35,623 nt of DNA from Desulfobulbaceae bacterium (GTDB lineage: Bacteria; Desulfobacterota; Desulfobulbia; Desulfobulbales; SURF-16), in NCBI GenBank assembly GCA_023230525.1, contig JALNXE010000039.1, positions 1 through 35,623 on the forward strand, written 5' to 3'. This document shows positions 1 through 8,653 of this stretch, piece by piece. The translations under genes and the position numbers were made by a program. The notes beneath the pieces were generated by a model. That model was not told the DNA's origin, searched no databases, and saw only the letters and a program-made list of their open reading frames with translations. Positions within the stretch are counted from its first letter, which is position 1. Every line of letters begins with the position of its first letter.

Positions 1-453
1 GGAAAAGGGGACATGGGAGATCACCAATGGGACGATGGAGAGATTTTTCTGCAGCATCTGCAGGAAAGGGATCTGCACCTCCAGAGAGTGTTCAAAGCGG
101 TGGGCCAGTTCATCTCTTGCAATCACAGGATCAATAATCAATTGTGCCAGCTCGTTGTTGATCGGCACCCTGCCCAGCGGCATTTCCCATTCACCTTCGG
201 CCATCATGGCTATCGGCGCCCCATGGCCGTGATGGTTGGGCCCTAAAATGATGACATCTTCAGGGACATTGACTGCCGCAAAGGTTTCACCTGCAACCCC
301 GCCGGAATAGATATAGCCGGCATGCGGTGAAATCACCGCCAGAGCATTTTTTTTAACTGTTGTACCTTCCGGAATGAGGTCGGCAAGGATGTTTCTCAGG
401 ATGCGCGGATCGCCCGGATAAAATTGGTTGGCAACTACTGGAGATCTTCTCAT
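1..453 (-). CDS. MEMO-family protein (AmmeMemoRadiSam system protein B), 3' end outside window
   Basis: The visible 151 codons read as the N-terminal half of a MEMO1-family protein. They start MRRSPVVANQFYPGDP, followed by ISPHAGYIYSGG (His about 44) and GPNHHGHGAP (His 74, 75 and 77), which are the conserved histidine motifs of the family. The family resembles extradiol dioxygenases in fold; in bacteria it is often linked to a radical SAM protein and an AMMECR1 protein, and its reaction is not settled. Start chosen at the ATG at 453 because GAGGGATCACC lies just upstream. It follows cysS with a 27-base gap on the same strand, so the two are probably cotranscribed. The C-terminal half and any radical SAM neighbour lie beyond position 1. 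Confidence 0.85.
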   Translation of the reverse strand, partial: MRRSPVVANQFYPGDPRILRNILADLIPEGTTVKKNALAVISPHAGYIYSGGVAGETFAAVNVPEDVIILGPNHHGHGAPIAMMAEGEWEMPLGRVPINNELAQLIIDPVIARDELAHRFEHSLEVQIPFLQMLQKNLSIVPLVISHVPFS

Positions 454-480
454 GGTGATCCCTCACAGTTCTTGTGGTAT

Positions 481-1950
481 TTAAATTTTTACCTGCCAGC
501 TGGTGGTTCCGTCTGCCTCGTCCTTAATTTCGATTTGATGTTTCAGCAGTATATCACGAATTTCGTCCGCCCGAGTCCAGTTTTTCTGCGTGCGTGCGAT
601 TTTTCGATCGCTGATCAGTGATTCGATGGCTGTCTGGTCAATGTCAAGCAGGCTCATCGTTTTTTCCTGCTTATCTTTAATATAGGCAACCGGGTCTTGC
701 TGCAGGAGGCCCATAATACCGGCAAGTTCCCTTATTGACTTTGCCGATGCATGGAGAAGTTCCAGGTCGGATTCCGCAGGGGTTGCGGGCAGAGACTGCC
801 TGATGGTGTTAAGGACTTTGACCACCTCAAAAATATGCCCCAGGGCCTGTGCGCTGTTAAAATCATTATCCATCGCCTTGACGAACCGGCCAACCAGTGA
901 ATTGATTTTGCTGGCATTTTTTTTGCCTGCTGCAGGTGTCTGGTGCGGGTTTCCGTGGGCCGGGAGTTTGGCGATTTCCGCAAGACAGGTGTACAGTCTG
1001 TCAAGCCCGGTTTCCGCCTCTTTCATGGCGGTCTCGGAAAAATCCAACGGGGTGCGGTAATGGGTGGAAAAAACAAAAAAACGCAACGCTTCAGCTGGAT
1101 ATTTTTCGAGAATTTCCCTGATGGTCAGGAAATTTCCCAGGGATTTCGACATTTTTTCATCTTTGATCGTCACAAAGCCGTGATGGATCCAGGTGGCGAC
1201 AAAAGGTTTGCCTGATGATGCCTCGCTCTGGGCGATTTCGTTTTCATGGTGGGGGAAAATGAGATCTTTTCCCCCGCCATGAATATCAAAGGTGTCTCCG
1301 AGAAACTTGCGGCTCATGGCGGAACATTCAATGTGCCATCCCGGCCGGCCGGCTCCCCATGGACTGTCCCAGACGGGTTCTCCCGGTTTGCTGGCTTTCC
1401 ACAAGGCAAAATCCATGGGATTCTGCTTCTGCTCGTTGATGGAAATTCTGGCACCCGCCAGCATGTCTTCAAGGTTTCTGCCGGATAGAGAACCATAATT
1501 GGCAAAGCGGTTCACTTTGAAATAGACATCGCCCTGCACTTCGTAGGCAAAACCTTTGACAATAAGCTCCTGAATCATGGCAATAATTTCAGGGATATTT
1601 TCGGTGGCCTTGGGTTCAAGGGTAGGAGGCTCATTGCCGAGGCTCTCCATGTCTTCACGGAATGCCTTGATAAAACGGTTGGCAAGTTCTTCGGTTGTGG
1701 TATGTTGCTCCTGCGCCCGCTTAATGATCTTGTCATCAATGTCGGTAAAGTTGCGAATATAGGTAACTTTAAAGCCCCGGTAACGCAGGTAGCGAACAAT
1801 CATATCAAAGACCAGGGTGGATCTGGCATGGCCGATATGACAATAATCGTAAGCGGTTATGCCGCAGACGTAGAGTTTGATATGGTCTTTTTCCAGTGGG
1901 GAAAAAGGTTCTTTTTTGCCGCTTTTGGTGTTATAGATCGAAACGGTCAT
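481..1950 (-). CDS. cysS: cysteinyl-tRNA synthetase
   Basis: Class I aminoacyl-tRNA synthetase that charges tRNA-Cys in the cytoplasm; 489 residues is a normal length. The HIGH motif reads HIGH at about 38-41 and the KMSKS motif at about 266-270. The expected zinc ligands are present: Cys29 (YVCG), Cys209 (IECSAMS) and His234/Glu238 (HHENE). The start MTVSIYNT fits the family N-terminus. A promoter with good -35 and -10 boxes lies at 2014-2042 on the same strand, leaving a leader of roughly 55 bases. The MEMO-family gene follows 27 bases after the stop, suggesting a two-gene or longer operon. Confidence 0.97.
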   Translation of the reverse strand: MTVSIYNTKSGKKEPFSPLEKDHIKLYVCGITAYDYCHIGHARSTLVFDMIVRYLRYRGFKVTYIRNFTDIDDKIIKRAQEQHTTTEELANRFIKAFREDMESLGNEPPTLEPKATENIPEIIAMIQELIVKGFAYEVQGDVYFKVNRFANYGSLSGRNLEDMLAGARISINEQKQNPMDFALWKASKPGEPVWDSPWGAGRPGWHIECSAMSRKFLGDTFDIHGGGKDLIFPHHENEIAQSEASSGKPFVATWIHHGFVTIKDEKMSKSLGNFLTIREILEKYPAEALRFFVFSTHYRTPLDFSETAMKEAETGLDRLYTCLAEIAKLPAHGNPHQTPAAGKKNASKINSLVGRFVKAMDNDFNSAQALGHIFEVVKVLNTIRQSLPATPAESDLELLHASAKSIRELAGIMGLLQQDPVAYIKDKQEKTMSLLDIDQTAIESLISDRKIARTQKNWTRADEIRDILLKHQIEIKDEADGTTSWQVKI

Positions 1951-2013
1951 GTTGACTCCGCAAAAGGCTGCTCATGTGCATATGTTTAAAACTGTGTAGC
2001 TCTTGAAAGACAC

Positions 2014-2042
2014 TTTATACCCTTTTCCCGTACCCTAATCAA
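2014..2042 (-). promoter_or_regulatory. sigma-70 type promoter of cysS
   Basis: Read on the minus strand: TTGATT (2042-2037), a 17-base spacer, and TATAAA (2019-2014). Both boxes are close to consensus and the spacing is ideal. The predicted start of transcription is near 2007, about 57 bases before the cysS ATG. Confidence 0.6.
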
Positions 2043-2057
2043 CCATCCTTATGCAAT

Positions 2058-2531
2058 ATGAATAAAAACAACGAATCAGGCAAAATTTTAGAATCAATTA
2101 TGCTGGCAAACGGCATAAAGGTAACGATTTATGAATTATCAAAAAAGATTGCAGCCGATAGATGGCTGATTAAAGTCAAATGTGAGGCTGTTCTTACTGT
2201 TCAGGATGATCAGTTTGACGCTCTTGATGATGCTGAACTGGCATCAGCAATGAAGCGGGATTGTGCGAACACGGTGATACATAATCTCTTCAGGGAACGC
2301 AATTTTATTGATGAAAAAGAGAAAGGCGAGGTTTTGCAGGAACTCTTCGATCAGCTGACTGAAAACGTCCGAGCCTACATGGGCGGAGAATTATTTGCCC
2401 GTAAGCTTTTTGAAAAGAAAGTTGCAGAATTCAGGCTGAAATATCAGATGCAAAAAGAGATGGAACGGGTGGCCGCGACTGAAGAGGAAGATGATGGACC
2501 CGCTGATTTTTCCGCCTGCTTCAGGGATTAA
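2058..2531 (+). CDS. conserved-looking hypothetical protein
   Basis: I do not recognise this 157-residue protein. It is soluble and charged, with no signal peptide or membrane segment. The N-terminal third (about 15-50) looks like alternating beta strands (IKVTIYELSKK, WLIKVKCEAVL). The remainder is helical and rich in Glu/Lys (about 75-150), ending in an acidic run EEEDDG and a short tail. The predicted start ATG has no clear ribosome binding site; the in-frame ATG at 2100 is an alternative. It lies between the divergent cysS promoter and the serA promoter, so it is probably a single-gene unit. The codon pattern and absence of overlaps support a real gene, but the function is unknown. Confidence 0.75.
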   Translation: MNKNNESGKILESIMLANGIKVTIYELSKKIAADRWLIKVKCEAVLTVQDDQFDALDDAELASAMKRDCANTVIHNLFRERNFIDEKEKGEVLQELFDQLTENVRAYMGGELFARKLFEKKVAEFRLKYQMQKEMERVAATEEEDDGPADFSACFRD

Positions 2532-2548
2532 ATTTGCGCTGTTTGCCC

Positions 2549-2577
2549 TTGACAAATTAAGGTATTCGCAGCATATT
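2549..2577 (+). promoter_or_regulatory. sigma-70 type promoter of serA
   Basis: Perfect -35 TTGACA at 2549-2554, a 17-base spacer, and -10 CATATT (4 of 6) at 2572-2577. It sits 18 bases after the stop of the preceding gene and about 78 bases before serA. That places serA and the genes behind it in their own transcription unit. Confidence 0.55.
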
Positions 2578-2654
2578 ACTCCGTTTTATTTCTTTATCAT
2601 TTATTACGATCATCTTTAAAAATTTATTCGATATTTAAGATAAAAGGAGCAGTC

Positions 2655-4250
2655 ATGAAGGTACTTATCAGTGACAACCTTGCCCCTGTGGGAGCACAAA
2701 TTCTAAGGGATGCAGGGCTTGAGGTCGATATAAAAACAGGAATGAGCCCTGAAGAGCTGAAAAAAGAAATTGTCCAGTATGACGGTTTGGTTATTAGAAG
2801 TGCCACAAAGGTGACTGCGGAAATTATCGAAGCGGCAGATAAATTAAAAGTAGTTGGACGTGCAGGCATAGGGCTTGATAATGTTGATGTCGCGGCAGCA
2901 AGCAAGCGTGGCATCGTTGTGATGAATGCCCCTGATGGTAATGCCACTACTGCGGCAGAACATGCCCTGGCCATGATGATGTCCCTGACCCGCAACATTC
3001 CCCAGGCCACGGCCAGACTTAAGGCAGGAGGTTGGGACAAGAAAAAATTCCAGGGCAGGGAAGTGACGGGCAAGACATTAGGAATTATCGGTATTGGCAG
3101 GATCGGTGCCATTGTGGCCAACAGGGCTCAAGGTCTTCATATGAAAGTTATCGCCTTTGATCCGCATATGCCCAAGGATCTCGTTGATAAATTAGGGGTT
3201 GAGCTGGTCAGTTTTGAGGACCTCTGCAAACGCGCTGATTATATTTCCGTTCATGTGCCCTTGACCAAAGAAACAAGCAAGCTGGTGTCAACCGAAGCCT
3301 TTAAGCTGATGAAAAAGGAAGCAATGTTTATCGATTGCGCTCGTGGCGGGGTTGTTGATGAAGAGGCACTTTATGAGGCATTGAAGAGCAAAGAGATTGC
3401 CGGTGCTGCGCTTGATGTCTTTGCGAAAGAGCCAACTTCCCTGGAAACGACTCCGCTGCTTGGGCTTGATAACTTTATCTGCACCCCCCATCTTGGCGCA
3501 TCAACCGCTGAAGCCCAGGAAAATGTCGCGGTGACCATTGCCGAGCAGATGGCAGACTATCTGCTCAATAATACCGTTGTCAATGCCGTCAACGTCCCAT
3601 CCGTATCTGCCGAGGTTCTTTCCAAAATCAGGCCCTATGTTACCCTTGCCGAAATGCTTGGCTCTTTTCACATGCAGATTGCCAAGGGCGGGGTGGAGGA
3701 GGTAAATATCGAGTTTATCGGTGATCTTGCCTCAATGGTGACAGGTCCCATTACTGTTGCTTTTTTGAAAGGACTGTTTACCCCTATCCTGAAAGATGCC
3801 GTCAATTTCGTTAACGCCCCCATGATAGCGAAAGAAAGAGGGATCAGGGTTACTGAGTCCAAGACCGCTGATTCGGATGATTTCACCAATCTTCTTTCCA
3901 TCAAAGTGAAGACCTCTGAGGATGAAAATGTCCTTGCCGGGACTGTTTTCGGTAAAAAAGAGCCTCGGTTAGTGCGGTTAAATACCTTCAGGCTTGAGGC
4001 ATTACCGGATGGCCCCATGCTTTTTGTGCAGAATCGTGATGTACCAGGCGTTATCGGGGCGCTGGGTGTTGCTCTGGGCGGGGAAGGTGTCAATATTTCA
4101 CGCATGACGGTGGGCAGGGAAGAGGGGAATGGGGATCATACCCGCAATATCATCCTGTTAAACACCGACACCCTGATCAGTAAAGAGCAGCTTGAAAAAG
4201 TGAAAAAACTGGATGATATCACCAGCGCAATGGTTCTTGATTTGTCTTAA
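2655..4250 (+). CDS. serA: D-3-phosphoglycerate dehydrogenase
   Basis: First enzyme of the phosphorylated serine pathway, oxidising 3-phosphoglycerate with NAD+. At 531 residues it is the long form: substrate and nucleotide domains (about 1-315), an intervening (ASB) domain (about 320-450) and a C-terminal ACT domain (about 455-531) that in this family senses serine. Visible motifs are GRAGIGLDNVD, the Rossmann loop GIIGIGRIGA, the catalytic-arginine region CARGGVVDEEAL and the histidine-containing HLGASTAEAQENVA. Ribosome binding site AAAAGGAG lies 5 bases before the ATG. A promoter is at 2549-2577. The DUF1844 gene follows after 23 bases and ispE after that, so the three are likely cotranscribed. 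Confidence 0.97.
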   Translation: MKVLISDNLAPVGAQILRDAGLEVDIKTGMSPEELKKEIVQYDGLVIRSATKVTAEIIEAADKLKVVGRAGIGLDNVDVAAASKRGIVVMNAPDGNATTAAEHALAMMMSLTRNIPQATARLKAGGWDKKKFQGREVTGKTLGIIGIGRIGAIVANRAQGLHMKVIAFDPHMPKDLVDKLGVELVSFEDLCKRADYISVHVPLTKETSKLVSTEAFKLMKKEAMFIDCARGGVVDEEALYEALKSKEIAGAALDVFAKEPTSLETTPLLGLDNFICTPHLGASTAEAQENVAVTIAEQMADYLLNNTVVNAVNVPSVSAEVLSKIRPYVTLAEMLGSFHMQIAKGGVEEVNIEFIGDLASMVTGPITVAFLKGLFTPILKDAVNFVNAPMIAKERGIRVTESKTADSDDFTNLLSIKVKTSEDENVLAGTVFGKKEPRLVRLNTFRLEALPDGPMLFVQNRDVPGVIGALGVALGGEGVNISRMTVGREEGNGDHTRNIILLNTDTLISKEQLEKVKKLDDITSAMVLDLS

Positions 4251-4273
4251 TATCTGGCCGGGAAAGAAATATT

Positions 4274-4582
4274 ATGAGCGAGGCGGAGAAAAAATGTAAG
4301 TGTCCCGGTGGTAAGATGGTTAACGGGAAATGTGTAATGCCGGAAGTGACATTCTCGGCATTTATCATGTCATTGAATACCTCTGCCCTCTTTCTGCTTG
4401 GAGAGCTCTCCGACCCGGAAACCGGGGTTCGAAAACAGGACCTGGTTCTGGCAAAGCATACTATTGATACCCTTAATGTCTTGAAAGAAAAAACAAAGGG
4501 GAATTTGACGGAAGAAGAGGAAGATATGCTTGGCAAATTCCTCTATGATCTGCACATGCGGTATGTGAAGGCAAAATCTTAA
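4274..4582 (+). CDS. DUF1844 family protein with Cys-rich N-terminus
   Basis: The 102 residues match the DUF1844 family pattern as I know it: a hydrophobic-helical start FSAFIMSLNTSALFLLGEL, then LAKHTIDTLNVLKEKTKGNLT and a closing LYDLHMRYV. The family is common in Desulfobacterota and has no established function. In front of the domain is a short extension with Cys8, Cys10 and Cys20 (KCKCPGG and GKCVMP), which could bind a metal; that is inference. The stop codon TAA abuts the ATG of ispE with no gap, implying translational coupling. Confidence 0.85.
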   Translation: MSEAEKKCKCPGGKMVNGKCVMPEVTFSAFIMSLNTSALFLLGELSDPETGVRKQDLVLAKHTIDTLNVLKEKTKGNLTEEEEDMLGKFLYDLHMRYVKAKS

Positions 4583-5461
4583 ATGGTTGCAGGCGGTAAG
4601 CTCCACCTGCAGGCACCGGCAAAAATTAATTTGTATTTGAAGGTTCTGGGCCGGCGCCATGATGGTTATCATGAACTCTCAAGCTGGATGCAGAAGCTTA
4701 AACTCGCTGATGAAATTACACTGTCATCAGCCAGTAGGGGAATAAAGCTACGGTGTCCCGGAGTTGATCTGGCTGCAGATGAAACTAATCTTGCCCATAA
4801 GGCTGCGGCTCTCTTTTTTAAAAAAACAGGACTAAATGCCGGCGTAGAAATTGAGCTGGTAAAAAAAGTTCCGATTGCTGCAGGGCTAGGTGGCGGCAGC
4901 AGCGATGCTGCCGCGGTGTTAACCGGTTTAAATATATTATTTTCCGCCGGGTTAAGCGATAAAGAGCTGATGGAGTTGGGGCTGTCCCTGGGCGCGGATG
5001 TTCCTTTTTTTGTGTCTGGATACAGTGCGGCCATTGCCACCGGTATTGGAGAAAAGCTCGAAAAAAGAGATTCTTTAAAAGAATGCTGGTTCGTTTTGGT
5101 GAATCCCGGTTTTCCTGTTTCCACTAAATGGGTGTTTGAAGAATTCGATCGCGCGCAACCCGTTAATTTTACGTTGACATCGGGGGATAATCCATATATT
5201 TTAGGCCGCGAAATTAATGGGTCGAAACCGGAAAAGCTTTTCAATGATCTTGAAAGGGTAACTGCTGCCCTCTATCCGGAAGTTTCACAGATAAAAAAAG
5301 AATTAACTGAGTTAGGTGCGCCTGGAGCATTGATGTCCGGCAGTGGTCCTACTGTATTTGGTATTTTTATGGATTTCGGCCTTGCAGCACAATGCGCAAT
5401 AAACTTGCAACATGTTCATCCAGGCAGGGTTTTTCTCACAGAGCCGCTCTCATCATCTTAA
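4583..5461 (+). CDS. ispE: 4-diphosphocytidyl-2-C-methyl-D-erythritol kinase
   Basis: GHMP-family kinase of the MEP route to isoprenoid precursors; it phosphorylates CDP-ME on the 2-hydroxyl using ATP. The 292-residue length is typical. Visible are the N-terminal APAKINLYL (Lys14), the ATP-binding glycine loop PIAAGLGGGSSDAAA at about 96-110, the catalytic-Asp region GADVPFF, and the C-terminal glycine motif LMSGSGPTVFG. The ATG directly follows the stop of the DUF1844 gene, so no separate start signal is present. tRNA-Gln and prs follow on the same strand. Confidence 0.96.
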   Translation: MVAGGKLHLQAPAKINLYLKVLGRRHDGYHELSSWMQKLKLADEITLSSASRGIKLRCPGVDLAADETNLAHKAAALFFKKTGLNAGVEIELVKKVPIAAGLGGGSSDAAAVLTGLNILFSAGLSDKELMELGLSLGADVPFFVSGYSAAIATGIGEKLEKRDSLKECWFVLVNPGFPVSTKWVFEEFDRAQPVNFTLTSGDNPYILGREINGSKPEKLFNDLERVTAALYPEVSQIKKELTELGAPGALMSGSGPTVFGIFMDFGLAAQCAINLQHVHPGRVFLTEPLSSS

Positions 5462-5474
5462 ATTTTTTTTTAGT

Positions 5475-5549
5475 TGGGGTGTCGTCAAGCGGTAAGACAC
5501 AGGCCTTTGACGCCTGCATTCGTAGGTTCGAATCCTACCACCCCAGCCA
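5475..5549 (+). tRNA. tRNA-Gln(UUG)
   Basis: A full cloverleaf can be folded. The acceptor stem TGGGGTG pairs with CACCCCA. The anticodon stem CAGGC/GCCTG carries the loop CTTTGAC with anticodon TTG. The T arm is GTAGG-TTCGAAT-CCTAC. The discriminator is G and the CCA end is encoded (5547-5549). It lies 13 bases after the ispE stop and is likely cotranscribed with it. A weak T-rich hairpin follows at about 5551-5570. Confidence 0.97.
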
Positions 5550-5582
5550 TTTTTTGTTGATCAAAAAATAACCTGAAATGGA

Positions 5583-5610
5583 TTGCACATCGATCAGCCT
5601 GCAATAAGAT
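5583..5610 (+). promoter_or_regulatory. possible sigma-70 promoter of prs
   Basis: TTGCAC (5583-5588), a 16-base spacer and TAAGAT (5605-5610). Both boxes are partial matches. The position, about 20-50 bases before prs, is reasonable. Weak evidence only. Confidence 0.3.
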
Positions 5611-5632
5611 CGACTTGTTGTAATCGAGCTTA

Positions 5633-6595
5633 ATGGATTACGCCATGACCAAATTAAAAGAAATGATGATTTTTAGCGGAAATGCCAACAGAACCCTTGC
5701 CGAGGATATTTGCAGGCATCTCCAGGTTGAATTGAGCCGCGCTGATGTCCGGAAATTCAGTGACGGAGAAACCTATGTTGAAATAGGCGAGAATGTACGG
5801 GGCAAAGATGCTTTTGTGGTGCAGCCGACATGCACTCCGGTAAACGATCATCTCATGGAGTTGATACTGATGGCTGATGCTCTGCGTCGTGCATCCGCTC
5901 GTCGTATCACGGCCGTCATGCCCTATTACGGATATTCCCGGCAGGATAGAAAAGTTGCTCCCAGGGTGCCGATTTCCGCCAAGGTTGTCGCCGAAATGCT
6001 CATGGCGGTCGGCGTCAGGCGGGTATTAACAATGGATCTGCATGCCGGGCAGATTCAAGGTTTTTTCAATATCCCGGTTGATAATATGTATGCTGCTCCG
6101 GTGCTTTTAAGCGATATTTCACAAGTTTTCGCCGGTAAAGAAGTCATAATGGTATCCCCTGATGCCGGGGGAGTCGAACGAACCAGGGCATTTGCCAAAC
6201 GGCTCAAAGCGGGTCTTGCCATCATCGATAAAAGAAGAGAGCGGGCAAATGAGTCCGAAGCAATGAATGTTATTGGCAATGTAACCGGGAAACATGCTAT
6301 ATTGCTTGATGATATGGTTGACACGGCGGGCACGCTTTGCGCGGGAGCCGAAATTTTAATGAAGGAGGGCGCGAAAGAGGTTTATGCATACTGTACCCAT
6401 GCCGTGCTTTCCGGGCCGGCTATTGAGCGGCTCAATGCATCGAAGATTAAAAAGCTCGTGGTGACAAATAGCATACCCCTTCGCAATAGTGCGAAAGATT
6501 GCAATAAGATTAAGGTCCTTTCCGTATCCGAATTGCTTGGTGATTCCATACGCTGTATCCATAATGAGGATTCCGTCAGTTCGCTTTTCATCTAG
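5633..6595 (+). CDS. prs: ribose-phosphate pyrophosphokinase (PRPP synthetase)
   Basis: Makes PRPP from ribose 5-phosphate and ATP, feeding purine, pyrimidine, histidine and tryptophan synthesis. Visible motifs are the N-terminal FSGNANRTLA, the ATP-binding loop PYYGYSRQDRK, DLHAGQIQGFF, the catalytic flexible-loop Lys-Arg segment IDKRRE, and the PRPP-binding loop DDMVDTAGT. At 320 residues it is a little longer than usual. The in-frame ATG at 5645 (MTKLKEMM) would give 316 residues and is an equally plausible start; neither has a strong ribosome binding site. A terminator follows at 6698. Confidence 0.96.
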   Translation: MDYAMTKLKEMMIFSGNANRTLAEDICRHLQVELSRADVRKFSDGETYVEIGENVRGKDAFVVQPTCTPVNDHLMELILMADALRRASARRITAVMPYYGYSRQDRKVAPRVPISAKVVAEMLMAVGVRRVLTMDLHAGQIQGFFNIPVDNMYAAPVLLSDISQVFAGKEVIMVSPDAGGVERTRAFAKRLKAGLAIIDKRRERANESEAMNVIGNVTGKHAILLDDMVDTAGTLCAGAEILMKEGAKEVYAYCTHAVLSGPAIERLNASKIKKLVVTNSIPLRNSAKDCNKIKVLSVSELLGDSIRCIHNEDSVSSLFI

Positions 6596-6697
6596 GATCA
6601 AAAGCTTTGGTGTTGATAAGAAGCATGAAAATTTCGCGAGTTTATATCGCAGATTTGATTTTCATAGTGTAGAAAAAAATTTGGATGCTGGATGGAG

Positions 6698-6720
6698 AAC
6701 ACTGATTGCAGTGTTTTTTT
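6698..6720 (+). terminator. rho-independent terminator after prs
   Basis: AACACTG, loop ATTG, CAGTGTT form a perfect 7-bp stem, followed by a run of T to 6720. It lies between prs and rplY. Confidence 0.7.
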
Positions 6721-6758
6721 CGCATCTGCTCCAGTTACTCGTTTAGGAGGTTTATAAA

Positions 6759-7340
6759 ATGTTACAGGTAGATGTATCTGCCCAGGTCAGAAAAAATACA
6801 GGTAAAGGCGCAGCAAGAACCTTGCGGAGAGACGGAAAAACTCCTGCGGTAATTTATGGTTCCAAGAATGATCCATTGTCTTTAACTCTTGATACGCATT
6901 CTTTTACCAAGACTCTTTTGCATCTGCAGAGACGAAATGCTGTTGTCAATCTTAACATTGAAACAGATGCAGGGGTTGAAAGACGTCATGTGCTTATCAA
7001 GGAAATCCAGGTAGATCCAATTCATGATACCCTTAAACATGCTGATTTCTTTGAGATCACCCTTGATTTTCCCCGCACTTTTACCGTTCCGGTCAGATAT
7101 ACCGGAAAAGCACGGGGGGTTGAGATGGGTGGTGATATGATCATTTCGGTTAATGAAATTAAAGTGAAGGGGAATCCCCTCGATATCCCTGATATGATAG
7201 AGGTAGATGTGACCCCGCTTGGCACAAATGAACATCTTTCCTGCCAGGATTTGAACCTTCCGGCTAATGTGACCCTGCTTGGGAACAAGAGTAAGGTCTG
7301 TGTTGGAATCGTAACCGCACGGGCGGCAGTAGCAGAATAA
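6759..7340 (+). CDS. rplY: 50S ribosomal protein L25, long Ctc form
   Basis: Binds 5S rRNA in the large subunit. The 193-residue length identifies the two-domain Ctc/TL5 form rather than the short E. coli L25. The N-terminal 5S-binding domain (about 1-95) contains GKGAARTLRRDGKTPAVIYG and HADFFEI; the C-terminal domain (about 96-185) is beta-rich and has the typical IEVDVTPL segment. A strong ribosome binding site AGGAGG lies 9 bases before the ATG. It sits between prs and pth, a widely conserved neighbourhood, with a terminator before and after it. Confidence 0.95.
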   Translation: MLQVDVSAQVRKNTGKGAARTLRRDGKTPAVIYGSKNDPLSLTLDTHSFTKTLLHLQRRNAVVNLNIETDAGVERRHVLIKEIQVDPIHDTLKHADFFEITLDFPRTFTVPVRYTGKARGVEMGGDMIISVNEIKVKGNPLDIPDMIEVDVTPLGTNEHLSCQDLNLPANVTLLGNKSKVCVGIVTARAAVAE

Positions 7341-7364
7341 TTTTTTGTGACAGATATTCTTTTA

Positions 7365-7396
7365 AGCCGGGAAGGGTAATCCTTCTCCGGCTTTTT
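7365..7396 (+). terminator. rho-independent terminator between rplY and pth
   Basis: AGCCGG-GAAGG, loop GTAAT, CCTTC-T-CCGGCT gives an 11-bp stem with one bulged T, followed by TTTTT. It lies only about 25 bases before the pth start, so partial read-through into pth is likely. Confidence 0.75.
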
Positions 7397-7418
7397 GTCT
7401 TTCTCGCGCCGGTGAATT

Positions 7419-8006
7419 ATGTTTCTAGTTGCAGGACTTGGCAATCCAGGTGAAAAATATCACTCAACCCGACACAACATAGGTTTTCTCTTCCTTGATT
7501 ATCTAGCTGAAAAGCTGCGCGTAAATTTCACAGCAGTAAAATGGCAGGCCGATACGGCAAAGGCAATGCTCGGCAACGAACAGGTTCTGCTGCTCAAACC
7601 CCAGACCTTTATGAATCTAAGTGGTAATGCGGTGGCTGGTGCCGCTTTATTTTATAAAATTCCCCCTGAAAAAATTATTGTCATTCATGATGATATTGAT
7701 ATGCCCTTCGGTCGGGTTAAAGTGGTTGTCAACCGGGGTACCGGTGGCCATAACGGCCTACGTTCCATCGTGTCGCTTCTCGGCAGTAAGGATTTTATCA
7801 GAATAAAAGCAGGAATCGGCAGACCGGTCGAGGCAATTCCCATTGAACGGTATGTTTTGACCGAGATGACCGACTCAGAAATCGAATCTGTGAAGGGGAT
7901 GATGGAGAGTGTTTTCGAAACAGTACGCCTTATTGTCTGTGAAGGGGTAGGTTCGGCGATGAACAGAATAAATTCCGCTAAAAATGATAATAAATCAGAC
8001 TGTTAA
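7419..8006 (+). CDS. pth: peptidyl-tRNA hydrolase
   Basis: Releases peptides from prematurely dropped peptidyl-tRNA. All family motifs are visible: GLGNPG (Asn9), TRHNIGF with the catalytic His19, KPQTFMNLSG, HDDIDMPFGR and GGHNGLRSI. The 195-residue length is normal. No ribosome binding site of good quality is seen before the ATG, and the gene lies just behind the rplY terminator, so its expression may depend on read-through. Confidence 0.96.
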   Translation: MFLVAGLGNPGEKYHSTRHNIGFLFLDYLAEKLRVNFTAVKWQADTAKAMLGNEQVLLLKPQTFMNLSGNAVAGAALFYKIPPEKIIVIHDDIDMPFGRVKVVVNRGTGGHNGLRSIVSLLGSKDFIRIKAGIGRPVEAIPIERYVLTEMTDSEIESVKGMMESVFETVRLIVCEGVGSAMNRINSAKNDNKSDC

Positions 8007-8048
8007 CCCTTTAATTTTTTGTTGCTTAGCTGTTAATTGAACCATTAA

Positions 8049-8077
8049 TTGCGTAATTTGTTAAATAATGCTATAGT
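8049..8077 (+). promoter_or_regulatory. sigma-70 type promoter of the CarD gene
   Basis: TTGCGT (8049-8054), a 17-base spacer, TATAGT (8072-8077, 5 of 6). It lies in a strongly AT-rich stretch. Transcription would start near 8084, leaving a leader of about 85 bases before the chosen start codon. Confidence 0.5.
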
Positions 8078-8170
8078 AACAAAATGAAGTTTCAAGATCT
8101 TTTTTTTAAGTGCCAGATTCCTGGTTGATGTCAAATCTAAGATCATGAAAGGCTGACAAGGGTGGTTGGT

Positions 8171-8653
8171 GTGTTTAACAAAGGCGATATGGCAGTTTAT
8201 CCGGCTCATGGAGTAGGAGAGATACAATCAATTGAAAAGAGAATTGTCGGTGATTTAGAGCAGGCTTTTTACATTATGAAAATTATCGACACAAGCATGG
8301 TTGTTATGATTCCTACAAAAAACAGTGAAAGTGTTGGTCTGCGAGGTATTATATCCTCATCCGAGGCTGACCGGGTTTTTGATATTCTGAAAGACCGGGA
8401 TGTGAAAATCGCGGCTCAACCTTGGAATCAACGTTATCGGCAGTATATGGAGAAAATCAAAACCGGTTCGGTTTTCAAAATCGCCGGTGTTTTACGTGAT
8501 CTCTATCTGCTGAAGGAAGACAAAGATCTCTCCTTTGGTGAAAGAAAGATGCTTGATACGGCGAAAAATCTTTTAATGAAAGAAATCGCGCTGGCCAACA
8601 AGGTTCAGGAAGATCAGGTTGCAAAAGATATTGACCGGATCTTCCAAAATTAA
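8171..8653 (+). CDS. CarD-family transcriptional regulator
   Basis: CarD proteins bind the RNA polymerase beta subunit through an N-terminal Tudor-like (RID) domain and stabilise open promoter complexes. Here the RID domain spans about residues 1-60, with the typical start FNKGDMAVYPAHGVGEI and later MVVMIPTKN. A helical C-terminal DNA-contacting domain follows (about 75-160), with the typical RDLYLLKEDKDLSFGERKML. I chose the GTG at 8171, giving a protein that begins like its relatives and with AAGGG about 8 bases upstream; the in-frame GTG at 8162 would add three residues. It has its own promoter at 8049. Confidence 0.92.
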   Translation: MFNKGDMAVYPAHGVGEIQSIEKRIVGDLEQAFYIMKIIDTSMVVMIPTKNSESVGLRGIISSSEADRVFDILKDRDVKIAAQPWNQRYRQYMEKIKTGSVFKIAGVLRDLYLLKEDKDLSFGERKMLDTAKNLLMKEIALANKVQEDQVAKDIDRIFQN

